Positions 50,778-59,720 of a stretch of DNA of 64,000 nucleotides are shown piece by piece; position 1 is the stretch's first letter; every line of letters starts with the position of its first letter. The translations under genes and the position numbers were made by a program. The stretch spans positions 124,001 to 188,000 of the forward strand of contig NZ_JALMDK010000006.1 in NCBI RefSeq assembly GCF_023094165.1. Reading direction: 5' to 3'. The notes under the pieces were generated by a model that saw only the letters and a program-made list of their open reading frames with translations, was not told the DNA's origin and did no database searches. Origin of the DNA: Crossiella sp. S99.2. Lineage in GTDB: Bacteria > Actinomycetota > Actinomycetes > Mycobacteriales > Pseudonocardiaceae.

Positions 50778-51968
50778 TCAACGGGTTCCGCGCTGTTCGG
50801 GATTGCATGCGGCAGTGCCGGGAAGCGGTACGAGACAGCGATCCCCCGACTGGGCGCCAAGTAGGTCGTTGAGCAGGGACGGAAGCTTGGCGGCGGGTCG
50901 CACCGGCGGGGTCGGCTTCGGCTGGAGTTGTGCTGGCCTGGCCGGGGTCGGTCGTGGTGTCCGGATCGAGGGTGCGGTAGGCCGGTGGAGTTCGACGGGA
51001 ACGGCGCCGTGTAGCCGGAGCTTGTCGCCGGGGTGGATGCGGTCGTTGGTCAGCCGGTTGAGGGTCTTCAGTTCGCCGACGTCGGTTCGGGCGGTTGTGG
51101 CGATCTGGCTCAGCGTCTGACCTGTGCGCACCGTGTGGTAGTCCGGTCGTCGGTGGGCAGGTGGCGGTGCCACCTCCTTCTCCTGCTTGGCTGCGGGGGT
51201 TGTGGGAGGGGAGGCGGGCGGGTGTGGCTGGACGTCACGTTGTTGCGGGGCTTGCGTTTGGGCGGGCTGGCTGGTGGCTGTGCTCGCGGGGTGTGTGGTC
51301 GGAGGTGGCGATGTTGTGGGCGTTGGGGTGCTGGGCGTCGGTGTCTGCCGCGTGGCGGAGGCTGCTGCGCTGAGCAGCCGACGCAGGCGATCCGGGGCGG
51401 CCCCGGCTGTGCTGGTTTGCCCCGGGGAGACTTGGCCTGCTGCAGGTCGAATGTCGGTGGTGGCACCACCTGCGGACTGGGTGTGCTCAGCCGCGCTTGC
51501 CTGGCCGCGGTCTTGCTTGGTGGTGGCTTCGGTCTGGGTTTGCCGGACGGCTTGTTCCGGATCCGCTGGCGGTTGCTGCGTGGGTTTGGGTGTGGTCGTG
51601 GTCGGCTTCGGGGACGGTTCAGGTGGAGAGGCCGGCGGTGGTGCGGGTGGTGTCGGGGGTTGTGGGTTTGCATCGGGTGCTGGCGGAACGGAGCTGGGGC
51701 CCTCCAGCTGACTTGGTCCTGCGTCAGTGCGCAGGGTGGCGTCTATGGGTGGGGTGCCGAACTGGGTTCCGGTGATCACGACCGCGGCCACGGCGGCGAG
51801 CCCGCCCGCGGCGTATCCGGCCGTGCGCCGGTTGGGGGTGCGGCGGAGCTCGCGCAGGCGTGCGGCCAGGGGGATCGTGGTACTGAGGTGTTCGGTTGTT
51901 GCGGCGGTTTCGGAGGCTGCCTCGGAGGCGTTGAGGCCGTGCCAGGGGTCAGCGGGTGCGGCTGCCAT
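50778..51968 (-). CDS. Membrane-anchored Pro/Thr-rich LysM protein
   Basis: A 396-residue protein. A cytoplasmic N-terminus of about 65 residues precedes one membrane helix (AGYAAGGLAAVAAVVITGTQF). About 200 residues of Pro/Thr/Gln-rich wall-spanning sequence follow. A LysM domain (YHTVRTGQTLSQIATTARTD, then RIHPGDKLRLHG) lies near residue 310. The tail is Pro-rich and contains two Cys. It would hold the complex to peptidoglycan. AAGGAGA precedes the ATG. Confidence 0.85.
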   Translation of the reverse strand: MAAAPADPWHGLNASEAASETAATTEHLSTTIPLAARLRELRRTPNRRTAGYAAGGLAAVAAVVITGTQFGTPPIDATLRTDAGPSQLEGPSSVPPAPDANPQPPTPPAPPPASPPEPSPKPTTTTPKPTQQPPADPEQAVRQTQTEATTKQDRGQASAAEHTQSAGGATTDIRPAAGQVSPGQTSTAGAAPDRLRRLLSAAASATRQTPTPSTPTPTTSPPPTTHPASTATSQPAQTQAPQQRDVQPHPPASPPTTPAAKQEKEVAPPPAHRRPDYHTVRTGQTLSQIATTARTDVGELKTLNRLTNDRIHPGDKLRLHGAVPVELHRPTAPSIRTPRPTPARPAQLQPKPTPPVRPAAKLPSLLNDLLGAQSGDRCLVPLPGTAACNPEQRGTR

Positions 51969-52009
51969 GTCGATCTCCTTGACGAGTGCTGGTCGATGTG
52001 AAGGATGGG

Positions 52010-54412
52010 TCAAGGGAGGTAACGCGGGCTGGCCGGTTTGGTCGGCAGCGCCCACTGTGGTGAGTCGAAAAGAAGTTCTCGGAGCAGACCGAGTTGGAAG
52101 GTATGCCGAGCGGCGCGATAGGCGCGGACGGCGAGGTGGCGGAATTCCTCGACCGGGTCGGTGCGGGTCCAGGTCGCGGTGTGGCTGGCCTCCCGCAACG
52201 TCAACAGGGTGTCGAGAAGCTGGGCCGAGGCGTGGTCAAGCGCGGTGAGAATGCGCTTACAGGCGTGCTCGGGAGGTTGGTCGCTCGTGGCGGCGAGCAG
52301 AAGATCGTGCACAGCAACTGCGAGGCCATCTGGGTTCAAGCGACTGCTGCTGGGCCACTTGTCCGGGAGGATGGCCACGAGCCTGGCCGCGAGGGCGTTC
52401 TCGTCGTCGAGCCACAGGGTCGTGGCGGCGGCGTTCGCGAAGTGGTGCAGGAGCACAGGTAATGGGGTCGCCAGGATCTCGTTGCGCTGGTGGTGCAGGG
52501 CGTCCTGCTGGTGGCCGATGATCTCGTCGTAGCGAAGTAGGTGCTTGCGACTCAGGTACCGGCGGGTGTCTGCCAGGGCTTGCGCCTTCTCGACGAGGCG
52601 CTGCACATGTGGGCCAGTGATCGGCTCACCGCCAGTGGTGGCCAGTTCAGGTTCCAGGGCTCGCATAGCCTCGGTGGCGTTGTCCAGTAGCAGGTCGTCC
52701 TCGGCGGAGAGGAGGAACTGGGTGGTGCCCGGGTCGCCTTGCCTGGCTGCGCGGCCAGCGAGTTGGTCATCGGTGCGGCGGGTGCTGCCGCGCCCTCCGC
52801 TCAGGACGAGTAATCCACCGAGGGCACGGACTTTGTCCAGGTCTTCGGGTGGGTCGCCGCCCAGGCGGATGTCGGTCCCTCGCCCGGCGACCGCGGTGGC
52901 GATGGTGACCGCACCGAGTCGACCAGCTCCGGCGATGACGGCGGCTTCATGGGCGTTGTCGCGGGCGGTGAGCACGGCATGGGGGATGCCGAGTTGGTCC
53001 AGGTTTCGAGAGAGGGCTTCGCAGTCCTGGATGGTCGCGATGCCGACGAGGACCGGGCGGCCAACGCGATGTGCGTCGGCGATGCGCTCGACCAGCGCGG
53101 TCGTGCGGCCGGTGTGGCTGGCGTAGAGCTGGTCGGGCAGGTCGGTACGTGCTGAGGGTGTGTGGGTGGGGATGCACAGCACTGGGAGGCGGTAGATGCG
53201 GTGGAGTTCGGCCGCTTCCCTGCGAAGTGTTCCGCTGAGGCCGCCGATGAGAGTGTAGCGGCGTAGGTAGCGTTGGATGCTGATTGCCGCGAGGGTGCGG
53301 GGCTCGGCTCGGACGGGTAGTCCCTCCTTGGCTTCCAGCGCTTGGTGCAGACCGTCGCTGAGGCGCCGATCTGGGAGTGCCCGTCCGGTGTGGGGGTCCA
53401 GGAGCACGACGCGGTCGTCGACGACGAGGTAGTCGCGTTCGTTCTGGTGGAGGAGTTCGGCGCGTAGCGCGTTCTGGGCGGCGGCCAGGAACTCAGGGTC
53501 GCGCCAGCTCCGGTCGTCGAGGTCAAGCGCGCGGTGGAGGGTCGCCCAGCCGTCGTCGGTGAAGTCGAGTTGCCGGTCGGCGAGCAGGCCGTCGTAGTGA
53601 CGCACTGGCTGGAGCGTGGGGATGAGCGGTGCGATGAGGGTCGGCCAGTTGTGCGAGGCCGGTTCGGGGTCGCCGGTGATGATCAAGGGGGTGTCGGCGT
53701 CGTCGATGAGCACCGCGTCCGCTTCATCGAGGAGTGCGACGTGCGGGCGGCGCTGCAGGCGGTCGCGGGCCGCGGTGACCATGTTGTCGCGAAGGTGGTC
53801 GAAGCCGAACTCGCTGACGGTGCCGTAGGTGATGTCGGCTCGGTAAGCGGTTCGCCGATGGTGTGCTGCGGTGGTGGCGGTGATGGCCGCGGTGGTCAAT
53901 CCCAGCGTGGCGAAGAGGGGAGCGAGCTGGCCAGCGTCGCGGTTGGCGAGGTAGTCGTTGGCCGTCATTACGTGGACGCCGGCGCCGGGTAGGGCGTGAT
54001 AGGCCGCTGCGAGTGCGACGGTGAGGGTCTTGCCCTCCCCGGTGCGCATCTCCGCGGCGTAGCCGTAGGCCAGGGCTGCTGCGCCGAGGAACTGCTCGGG
54101 ATGGAGCTGGACGCCAAGACTCCGTCGGATTGTCTGTGCTGTCATTGCGAAGACCGCGCGCTGCGTGCCGATGTGCCGGCGCCAGGACCGTGAACGTGGG
54201 CGGTGGCGGCGGATCTCTTGGTAGCGCTCGGCCAATACTTCATCGGGCAGATCGTGGAGGGTGTGGCTCTGTGTGTATGCCTGCCGGGCCAGGGCTCGCA
54301 GGTGATAGGGAATTCTTCGGTCCAGGGCGGCGCCGAGGCTGCGAATCGGATGTGGTGTCCGACGGTTGCTGTGGGCGGAAAATGGAGATTTTTGTCTATT
54401 GTGGACAGTCAT
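52010..54412 (-). CDS. SecA paralogue (accessory protein translocase ATPase)
   Basis: An 800-residue SecA-family ATPase. Walker A is MRTGEGKT at 122-129 with the expected AALAYGYAAE before it. Motif HVMTANDYLANRDA, the conserved TYGTVSEFGFDHLRDNM, DEAD box LLDEADAVLIDDADTPLI at 229-232, and AVAGRGTDIRLGGDPPEDL are present. The PPXD, helical scaffold and wing regions are shorter, and the C-terminal zinc (SEC-C) tail is absent. It is a divergent SecA2-like protein, not the housekeeping SecA. Its start overlaps the sigma-like gene by ATGA. It probably exports a dedicated set of substrates. Confidence 0.88.
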   Translation of the reverse strand: MTVHNRQKSPFSAHSNRRTPHPIRSLGAALDRRIPYHLRALARQAYTQSHTLHDLPDEVLAERYQEIRRHRPRSRSWRRHIGTQRAVFAMTAQTIRRSLGVQLHPEQFLGAAALAYGYAAEMRTGEGKTLTVALAAAYHALPGAGVHVMTANDYLANRDAGQLAPLFATLGLTTAAITATTAAHHRRTAYRADITYGTVSEFGFDHLRDNMVTAARDRLQRRPHVALLDEADAVLIDDADTPLIITGDPEPASHNWPTLIAPLIPTLQPVRHYDGLLADRQLDFTDDGWATLHRALDLDDRSWRDPEFLAAAQNALRAELLHQNERDYLVVDDRVVLLDPHTGRALPDRRLSDGLHQALEAKEGLPVRAEPRTLAAISIQRYLRRYTLIGGLSGTLRREAAELHRIYRLPVLCIPTHTPSARTDLPDQLYASHTGRTTALVERIADAHRVGRPVLVGIATIQDCEALSRNLDQLGIPHAVLTARDNAHEAAVIAGAGRLGAVTIATAVAGRGTDIRLGGDPPEDLDKVRALGGLLVLSGGRGSTRRTDDQLAGRAARQGDPGTTQFLLSAEDDLLLDNATEAMRALEPELATTGGEPITGPHVQRLVEKAQALADTRRYLSRKHLLRYDEIIGHQQDALHHQRNEILATPLPVLLHHFANAAATTLWLDDENALAARLVAILPDKWPSSSRLNPDGLAVAVHDLLLAATSDQPPEHACKRILTALDHASAQLLDTLLTLREASHTATWTRTDPVEEFRHLAVRAYRAARHTFQLGLLRELLFDSPQWALPTKPASPRYLP

Positions 54413-55863
54413 CCGGCTTCTCTTCCGATGGATTGGCCTACTTTTCTGTGCTGCACCGCCACGGCGCCGTTGCCGCAGTCTGGACAAGGCACTTTCGGGA
54501 GGACGAAGCGTGGACCTGACGCACGTTCGTAGCCCGCCCAACCGCAAGGGCCGTGACACTCGTAACGCACGAGAAGTCCACGCCGGCGAGTCGGGGTGAC
54601 GGATCTGTTGTGTCGCAAGGGCTTGGTCAGCATGACGGGGATCGGTCGTGGTGGGGACTCTGCCTCCTGCAGCGGCCCGAGGAGCCGGGCGAAAGGTTGA
54701 AGACCTAGTCCTTCTAGGTCCTCGTCATTGAGCCCGGCCACAAGGTGGTGTATCCGCCCGCCGGGTTGACTCATCTCGTTGCGCAGTGTGGTGAGGATGT
54801 TGTGCACGACACCGCGCCCGAGCCCGAACTGCGCGCCGATCGCGCGTTCGGTTCGCTCGCTCTCGGGCAGGTGTTCGTGCGGTGGCAGACCCAGCGAGCG
54901 GGCGATGATGTCCCGCTGGGCTGGTCCCAGTTGGAGGCTGTCCAGGAGGACACGCCAGCCGGAGGTGGCAACACCACCGCGGTCGTCGACCCGCTGGAGC
55001 GCTTCTTCCTCCCAGTCCTCGCTCCGGGTGTCCGAGCGGTCGTGGAACGCGGGCCGGAGCAGCAGTACTTCACTGGCACCGACTTCGGAGGAACGCACGC
55101 CGCGCATCAGGGATGGCATTCCCAGGCCGGTGTGACGCCGCCGCATGCGGGTTCGACGCTCGTCGTCGATGTCGGCCTGGGTGAAAACCGCATCGGGTTG
55201 AGCCAGCAACTCCGTGTCCGTTGGCTCGCGCCCCAACTGCTCGGCGAGTGTGGCCCGCATCCCCGCCATGCGGAGGAACCGGGCGTGGGTGCGAGCGGGT
55301 ACTGAGACCTGGTAGGTCAGGCCAGTCAGGTCACGTTTGACGTGTTCCTCAATCCAGGCGCGCAGGTAGTGCGCCCCGCTGGGCCGGGCGGGGTCGTAGG
55401 CCCAGATGCCTTGGGCGACCGCGGCCCGGCCGGTGTTGAGCATGTCGCTGAGGTCCGCCACGACGGTTCTGGCGAACTCGCGTGTGCGCACCTGCCGGAC
55501 GATGCGCCGGATCATGCCCTCGGCCAGGCCGACCAGGTGTGCGGTGACGATCTGTCCGGCGCGGTGGTGTCCCGCCAGCAGCCGCCGCACGGCCGGGTCG
55601 GCGACGTGCTCCTGGATCTGGGTCCAGCTCATTGTCGTGGCCAGCCGTGACCGGATCACGAACTGTGGCGGCTCTTCCTGTCCGGCGATCCACCTGTCCG
55701 TGTTGTCGGCGATGAACAGGACCAGGTGCGCGGTGTGACCGGCGGCGGCGATCGGGGCGAGTTTGGCCAGCGCCAGCGAGTCCAGGTTTGGGTGGCTGCG
55801 ACACAGGGCCCGGACCGCGTACACCGAGGGCGGTGTGGTCGTCGGCGGTTGCTGGGCCCGCAA
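54409..55863 (-). CDS. Sigma-70-like factor with C-terminal zinc ribbon
   Basis: A 484-residue protein. The region from about 140 to 185 reads MLNTGRAAVAQGIWAYDPAR, then HYLRAWIEEHVKRDL, the pattern of sigma-70 regions 2.1-2.4. VPARTHARFLRMAGM and AEQLGREPTDTELLA look like region 3, and IGAQFGLGRGVVHNILTTLR resembles region 4. The last 60 residues hold CHGPCGWAGYE and VPCPDCGNG, a zinc ribbon unusual for sigma factors. TTG start with GGAGA upstream. Its overlap with the SecA gene suggests it directs transcription of this system. Sigma activity is inferred. Confidence 0.68.
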   Translation of the reverse strand: MRAQQPPTTTPPSVYAVRALCRSHPNLDSLALAKLAPIAAAGHTAHLVLFIADNTDRWIAGQEEPPQFVIRSRLATTMSWTQIQEHVADPAVRRLLAGHHRAGQIVTAHLVGLAEGMIRRIVRQVRTREFARTVVADLSDMLNTGRAAVAQGIWAYDPARPSGAHYLRAWIEEHVKRDLTGLTYQVSVPARTHARFLRMAGMRATLAEQLGREPTDTELLAQPDAVFTQADIDDERRTRMRRRHTGLGMPSLMRGVRSSEVGASEVLLLRPAFHDRSDTRSEDWEEEALQRVDDRGGVATSGWRVLLDSLQLGPAQRDIIARSLGLPPHEHLPESERTERAIGAQFGLGRGVVHNILTTLRNEMSQPGGRIHHLVAGLNDEDLEGLGLQPFARLLGPLQEAESPPRPIPVMLTKPLRHNRSVTPTRRRGLLVRYECHGPCGWAGYERASGPRFVLPKVPCPDCGNGAVAVQHRKVGQSIGREAG

Positions 55864-55893
55864 TGGTCTCTCCGTCTCGTCTCGTTCGGCGGG

Positions 55894-57324
55894 TCAGGCG
55901 TCGCGCTGGAGGCGGTACCGGCCGACTAGGGTGCGCCGCAGGCGATAGGCCGTACGCGGGCGACCGTCTCGGTGCAGATGCGGCAGCAACCGGGCGACTG
56001 CCTTGGTGATGGGGGTGACGCGGTCGGGTCCGAAGAGGGCCTCGGTAAGCAGATGGACCCTGGCCGCCCATTCCGGGCAGTCCCACAGGAGCCGGAGGTA
56101 GGTGCCGCGATTGACTGCGCGGGTGTGGTGTACGCCGGTGTCGGGCAGGTACTGGAGATGCCGGAGGTCCTTGTGGTGCCGGAGGTCCTCGACAGGCGGG
56201 ACGAGACCGGGATAGATACGGTTCCACACCAGCCCCAAGTACCGCAGGGGCAGGGCGTGTCCCTCCGGGGCGCCCAGTGTGGTGAGTAGCGAGTCCAGAG
56301 CGCGCACCGAGGTCCGCGTTGGATCGGTGACGAGCAGGATCTGACTGGCGGCTTCGATCAGTGGGCGCAGCCGTTCATGGCTGTCCTCGTCGACGGCATG
56401 GGTATCGATGAGGACGATGTCGTAGCTGTGGCACAGGACTCGCAGGATCGAGCCGATGTCCACGGTGGCCGATGTGCGGGCGGGAGCTGGTGGGTTCGCG
56501 GGGGTGAACACGTCCAACGGAACCGCGGCAAGGCGCTGAACTCGGCCTGCTAACGCGCCACTATCCTGTGTGGAGCTTTCCGCCGCCATGGTGAGAGTGG
56601 ACAGTGTCGGCTCCCGGAGGTCGAAATCGGCGACACAGACCCGCGGTGGCGGCTCGGCGCGGTGCTGGGCAGCGACATAGGTCGCCACGGCCAGGGCGAT
56701 GCTCGTCGTTCCGACGCCGTCCCTGGCCGAGAGCACCACCACCACGTGCGCTCCGAGACCGCTGTCCGAATCGACGGGGTCTGGTGCCCGGGTGAGTGTC
56801 AGCGGATAGCGCCAGACCTGGGCCTGGGCCTCGTCGATCGGTGTGGCTCGGCCGACGGCGAGTCCAGCGGGCAGTGCCGCGACGAGCGCTGTGATCCAGG
56901 TGCTCGCGGCATGGCCGTGCGACACAGGGACGGCGACCAGGATCCGACCGGGTGGCAAGGTGGTTGTCGCCGGATGCAGTTCGGGGTGTGCGGCCAACAC
57001 CGCGGCCGGGAGTGGCGGCTCATTCGGCTGAGGTTCGTTGCGGAGAAGGACGAGGGTGAGCTCGTGGGCCGGCGCTCCGGCCAGTGCCGCCAGCCAGTGG
57101 GCCAGATCCGCTGGCGGGCCCGCGTGCTCGGTGAAGACGACCACGTTGTGCCTGCCGCCCCGGATGAGCGGCGGGTCCGTACTCAGGAACCACGCCAACT
57201 GGTGGAGGTCCTCAGCGACCGGTTCGAGGTACCACCCGAGGCCGGCGCCTCGGGCCGCCGTGACGACCAGCTCGCTGGGCAGGCCGCACACAATGAGGTG
57301 CACCTGGCTGGGGTCGTGCTCCAT
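55894..57324 (-). CDS. CpaE/TadZ-like MinD-family ATPase
   Basis: A 476-residue protein. The first 180 residues look like a degenerate receiver-type domain (VHLIVCGLPSELVVTAARGA). The ATPase has the P-loop VVLSARDGVGTTSIALAVAT, a Walker-A variant lacking the usual first Lys, ADFDLREPTLSTL, and DIVLIDTHAVDED as Walker B. MinD-like proteins with such a front domain place pili or secretion machines at poles. It starts 31 bp before the sigma gene in the same transcript. Polar placement is inferred. Confidence 0.78.
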   Translation of the reverse strand: MEHDPSQVHLIVCGLPSELVVTAARGAGLGWYLEPVAEDLHQLAWFLSTDPPLIRGGRHNVVVFTEHAGPPADLAHWLAALAGAPAHELTLVLLRNEPQPNEPPLPAAVLAAHPELHPATTTLPPGRILVAVPVSHGHAASTWITALVAALPAGLAVGRATPIDEAQAQVWRYPLTLTRAPDPVDSDSGLGAHVVVVLSARDGVGTTSIALAVATYVAAQHRAEPPPRVCVADFDLREPTLSTLTMAAESSTQDSGALAGRVQRLAAVPLDVFTPANPPAPARTSATVDIGSILRVLCHSYDIVLIDTHAVDEDSHERLRPLIEAASQILLVTDPTRTSVRALDSLLTTLGAPEGHALPLRYLGLVWNRIYPGLVPPVEDLRHHKDLRHLQYLPDTGVHHTRAVNRGTYLRLLWDCPEWAARVHLLTEALFGPDRVTPITKAVARLLPHLHRDGRPRTAYRLRRTLVGRYRLQRDA

Positions 57325-57356
57325 CTGGCCATCCCCTTCGATCTCGACGACCTGTT

Positions 57357-58067
57357 TCAGGACTCTCGTGCGGAGGCTGCGGGCACGGTGGCGATGCGGA
57401 TGAGGCCGCGTCCAGACTGCTTGGCATGCAACAGCGCGGCATCGGCGAAGCGGATCAACTCCCCCGGCCCGTGGTTGTCATCCGGGCATGGCACCGCGAT
57501 GCCCACCGAGGCGGTCAATCCGGTGATGGTGACCGGCGCGCCATGAACGCTGCGGGCGTTGGCGACGACGGTGGTGATACCGGCGCAGATCCGACGAGCC
57601 AACGTACGGGCCCCAGCCAGATCGGTGTCGGGGGCCAGGATCAGGAACTCGTCGCCTCCGTGTCCGCCGTACCTGCCGACCACGTCGACCGAGCGGGTGC
57701 ACTCCTGGAGCACTGCGGCTACGGACTGGAGGACGGTATCGCCCGCGGGATGTCCGAACTGGTCGTTGATCCTCTTGAACCAGTCGAGATCGATGATGAG
57801 CAGTGCCAACGTGGCTGCTCGTCGCCGCACCTGACCGTGTACCTCCACCACCATCTCCTCCCATCCGTCCCGGTCAAGCAATCCAGTCAGCCGATCGACC
57901 CGCGGTTCAGCCGGCAGACGTCCGCAGGCGTGGCACCGCTGGCGACCTGCTGCGGTCTCCGATGGTTGAGACCCTCGGGACCGGTGTGGAGGACCGGGGA
58001 CGCGAGGGTGGGTCCAGGTTGTCGAGACGCCGGGGGGCTGAAGTGATAAGCCGCGATTGGAGTTCAT
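57357..58067 (-). CDS. GGDEF-domain protein (putative diguanylate cyclase)
   Basis: A 236-residue cytoplasmic protein. The first 57 residues are Pro-rich with one CHAC pair. The GGDEF domain starts VDRLTGLLDRDGWEEM. LLIIDLDWFKRINDQFGHPA carries the metal-binding Asp, and the active site is GRYGGHGGDEF at 131-141, with three extra residues (HGG) relative to the usual RYGGDEF. A C-terminal ASVGIAVP and DAALLHAKQSGR follow. It would make c-di-GMP. First gene of the eight-gene run, with AAGGACGAG before the ATG. Confidence 0.85.
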   Translation of the reverse strand: MNSNRGLSLQPPGVSTTWTHPRVPGPPHRSRGSQPSETAAGRQRCHACGRLPAEPRVDRLTGLLDRDGWEEMVVEVHGQVRRRAATLALLIIDLDWFKRINDQFGHPAGDTVLQSVAAVLQECTRSVDVVGRYGGHGGDEFLILAPDTDLAGARTLARRICAGITTVVANARSVHGAPVTITGLTASVGIAVPCPDDNHGPGELIRFADAALLHAKQSGRGLIRIATVPAASARES

Positions 58068-58211
58068 GTCACTCGTCCTTGAGATCTTGTCCGGCCAGTT
58101 CGGTGTTGTCCGGTTCTACACCGAAGACCCCCACGCACCTCAAGGTACGTACGAGCATTTTCTCCGAAAGAATTCGTCAGCAACCCATGAGTTCGCTCAT
58201 CAAACGCAGCA

Positions 58212-58247
58212 ACGGGCGCTCCGCCGGCCATTCGGCGGAGCGCCCGT
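58212..58247 (-). terminator. Strong hairpin between HxlR and GGDEF genes
   Basis: A 14-bp perfect stem (ACGGGCGCTCCGCC with GGCGGAGCGCCCGT) and an 8-base loop lie 10 bp beyond the HxlR stop. It separates that transcript from the operon starting at 58067. No T tract. Confidence 0.75.
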
Positions 58248-58257
58248 AACTTCTGTT

Positions 58258-58593
58258 CTACTTGCCGATGGATCTCATCGTCGCGATAAGGCTCCGCGCC
58301 GCATCGGTCAACTCGTAGACGACCACTGGGGGCACTGAACTGTCGATCTCATGCCTCCTGACCAGGCCACGAGCCTCCATCGACCTGAGCGTATTGGTCA
58401 GTGTTCGATCATGAAGAACGCGTTCTCCTTCGGGCCGGCCCGATTCCGGACCCGCATGACGAATGCGAGACGCAAGCCTGGTGTACCGCAGGGGACCTTT
58501 AGATAGCACCGCCAGAACGGGCACCACCCATTCACCGGCCAGCTTCCGGCTGATTTCTGCCATATGTGGCCAGCCGTCATCGTTGTCCGCCAC
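58258..58593 (-). CDS. HxlR-family winged-helix regulator
   Basis: A 111-residue regulator. EISRKLAGEWVVPVLAVLSK is followed by PLRYTRLASRIRH, and the recognition part HDRTLTNTLRSMEARGLVRR and the wing YELTDAARSLI match HxlR/MarR-type dimers. A lone Cys typical of redox-sensing HxlR members is not present. GTG start with GGGGAGGG upstream. Its target may be the divergent EspR/LuxR gene or itself. Confidence 0.8.
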   Translation of the reverse strand: MADNDDGWPHMAEISRKLAGEWVVPVLAVLSKGPLRYTRLASRIRHAGPESGRPEGERVLHDRTLTNTLRSMEARGLVRRHEIDSSVPPVVVYELTDAARSLIATMRSIGK

Positions 58594-59090
58594 GATCCCT
58601 CCCCATCGGAACGGCACAGCACTACCGCGAGATCCCGATTAGAACCAGAGGCAAGACCGAACGCAGGCCTGAGCACAATTCGACTCGACCCTGACCTCGA
58701 GCGGCGCCAAGACCACCCGCGGGCACGGAGTGGCGATACTGAGCCATCGCCCCTCCCGGTTGCCGGATGAGGCCAGGCGACAGGGCGGACCGTGATGCGG
58801 ATGGGTACCCGCCGTCGCGGTGCGGTACTCGATGTCTATCCCACCCCCTGATGGCATGTGCGAACAGGCAAGGCCGCGCCTGACAGCAGGCAGCGCGAAC
58901 AGCACGAGAGCCCTCGCCGGACGACCTTCCGATCGCGAGACCACTTCCCTTGACCGTAGCATCCAGTTACGCTCCCAAGAGGAAAGCATAGGCATAACTA
59001 GTTATTTGTCAAGCTTCAGTACACTTGATCATGACTGCCTCATGTGCGGCGCATCCGGCTGGGGCAGGAGACGATGAGGGGGACCGCACC
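58594..59090. other. Intergenic region between HxlR and EspR/LuxR-type genes
   Basis: About 500 bp without a supported gene. The right end is unusually AT-rich and contains the perfect 12-bp palindrome ATAACTAGTTAT at 58994-59005, a likely operator or promoter element for the regulator starting at 59091. A minus-strand frame over 58639-58995 lacks coding character. Confidence 0.5.
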
Positions 59091-59720
59091 GTGGCGGAAG
59101 GTTCCACTTTGGCCCAGAAGCTCGACAGGCTGTTTGAGCTGACCAAGGACAGAGGTGGCAACATGGTGCGCTACGAAGACCTCGCCGAGCGTGCCGCCCA
59201 GCACTGCGGCGAACCCGTGAGCGCGGGCTACATCCGTCACCTTCGCTCCGGCGAACGCGACAACCCCACGTTCAAGGTCATCCACGGACTCGCGCACGCT
59301 TTTGGCGTCCCCGTGGGTTACTTCTTCGATGACGCGGTCTCCGCCGAGATCCAGCGCGATCTGGAGTTTGCCCAGTCGCTGCGGGCGGCCGGAGTGACCG
59401 ACATTCAAGCCCGGGGCCTGGGCAATCTCACCGAGCGTGGACGGGCGAAGGTGCTCGCCGCTATCGAGGAGGTCACCGGCGAGGTATCTGGCGCCTACGT
59501 ACACCCCGTGAACCGGCTGAGTGGGGCGCAGGGCAAGGTGCTGGCGTTGGTGGCCGACGGGCTTACGACCCCTGAGATCGCCGAGAGGCTGAACAGTGCC
59601 CCTAGCACGATCAACAACCATGTCGCCGCGATCTTGAAAACGCTGGATGTGGCGACCCGGCACGAGGCTGGCGCGATGTGGCGGGCACGGCATTCATCCG
59701 GTGACGCTCCTGCGACCTGA
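59091..59720 (+). CDS. EspR-like HTH fused to a LuxR-type HTH
   Basis: A 209-residue DNA-binding protein. The N-terminal 80 residues (TLAQKLDRLFELTKDRGGN, then YIRHLRSGERDNPTFKVIHG and FGVPVGYFFDD) match the helix-turn-helix of EspR-type nucleoid regulators. A linker leads to a C-terminal GerE domain (LSGAQGKVLALVADGLTTPE, INNHVAAILKTLDV). Two DNA-binding domains in one chain could bridge sites. The GTG at 59091 has GAGGGGG upstream; an upstream ATG at 59031 is also in frame. Confidence 0.75.
   Translation: MAEGSTLAQKLDRLFELTKDRGGNMVRYEDLAERAAQHCGEPVSAGYIRHLRSGERDNPTFKVIHGLAHAFGVPVGYFFDDAVSAEIQRDLEFAQSLRAAGVTDIQARGLGNLTERGRAKVLAAIEEVTGEVSGAYVHPVNRLSGAQGKVLALVADGLTTPEIAERLNSAPSTINNHVAAILKTLDVATRHEAGAMWRARHSSGDAPAT

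Noticed and set aside
58639..58995. Minus-strand 118-codon frame upstream of the HxlR gene
   Set aside because: No ribosome site, no domain, and it covers the likely regulatory region.
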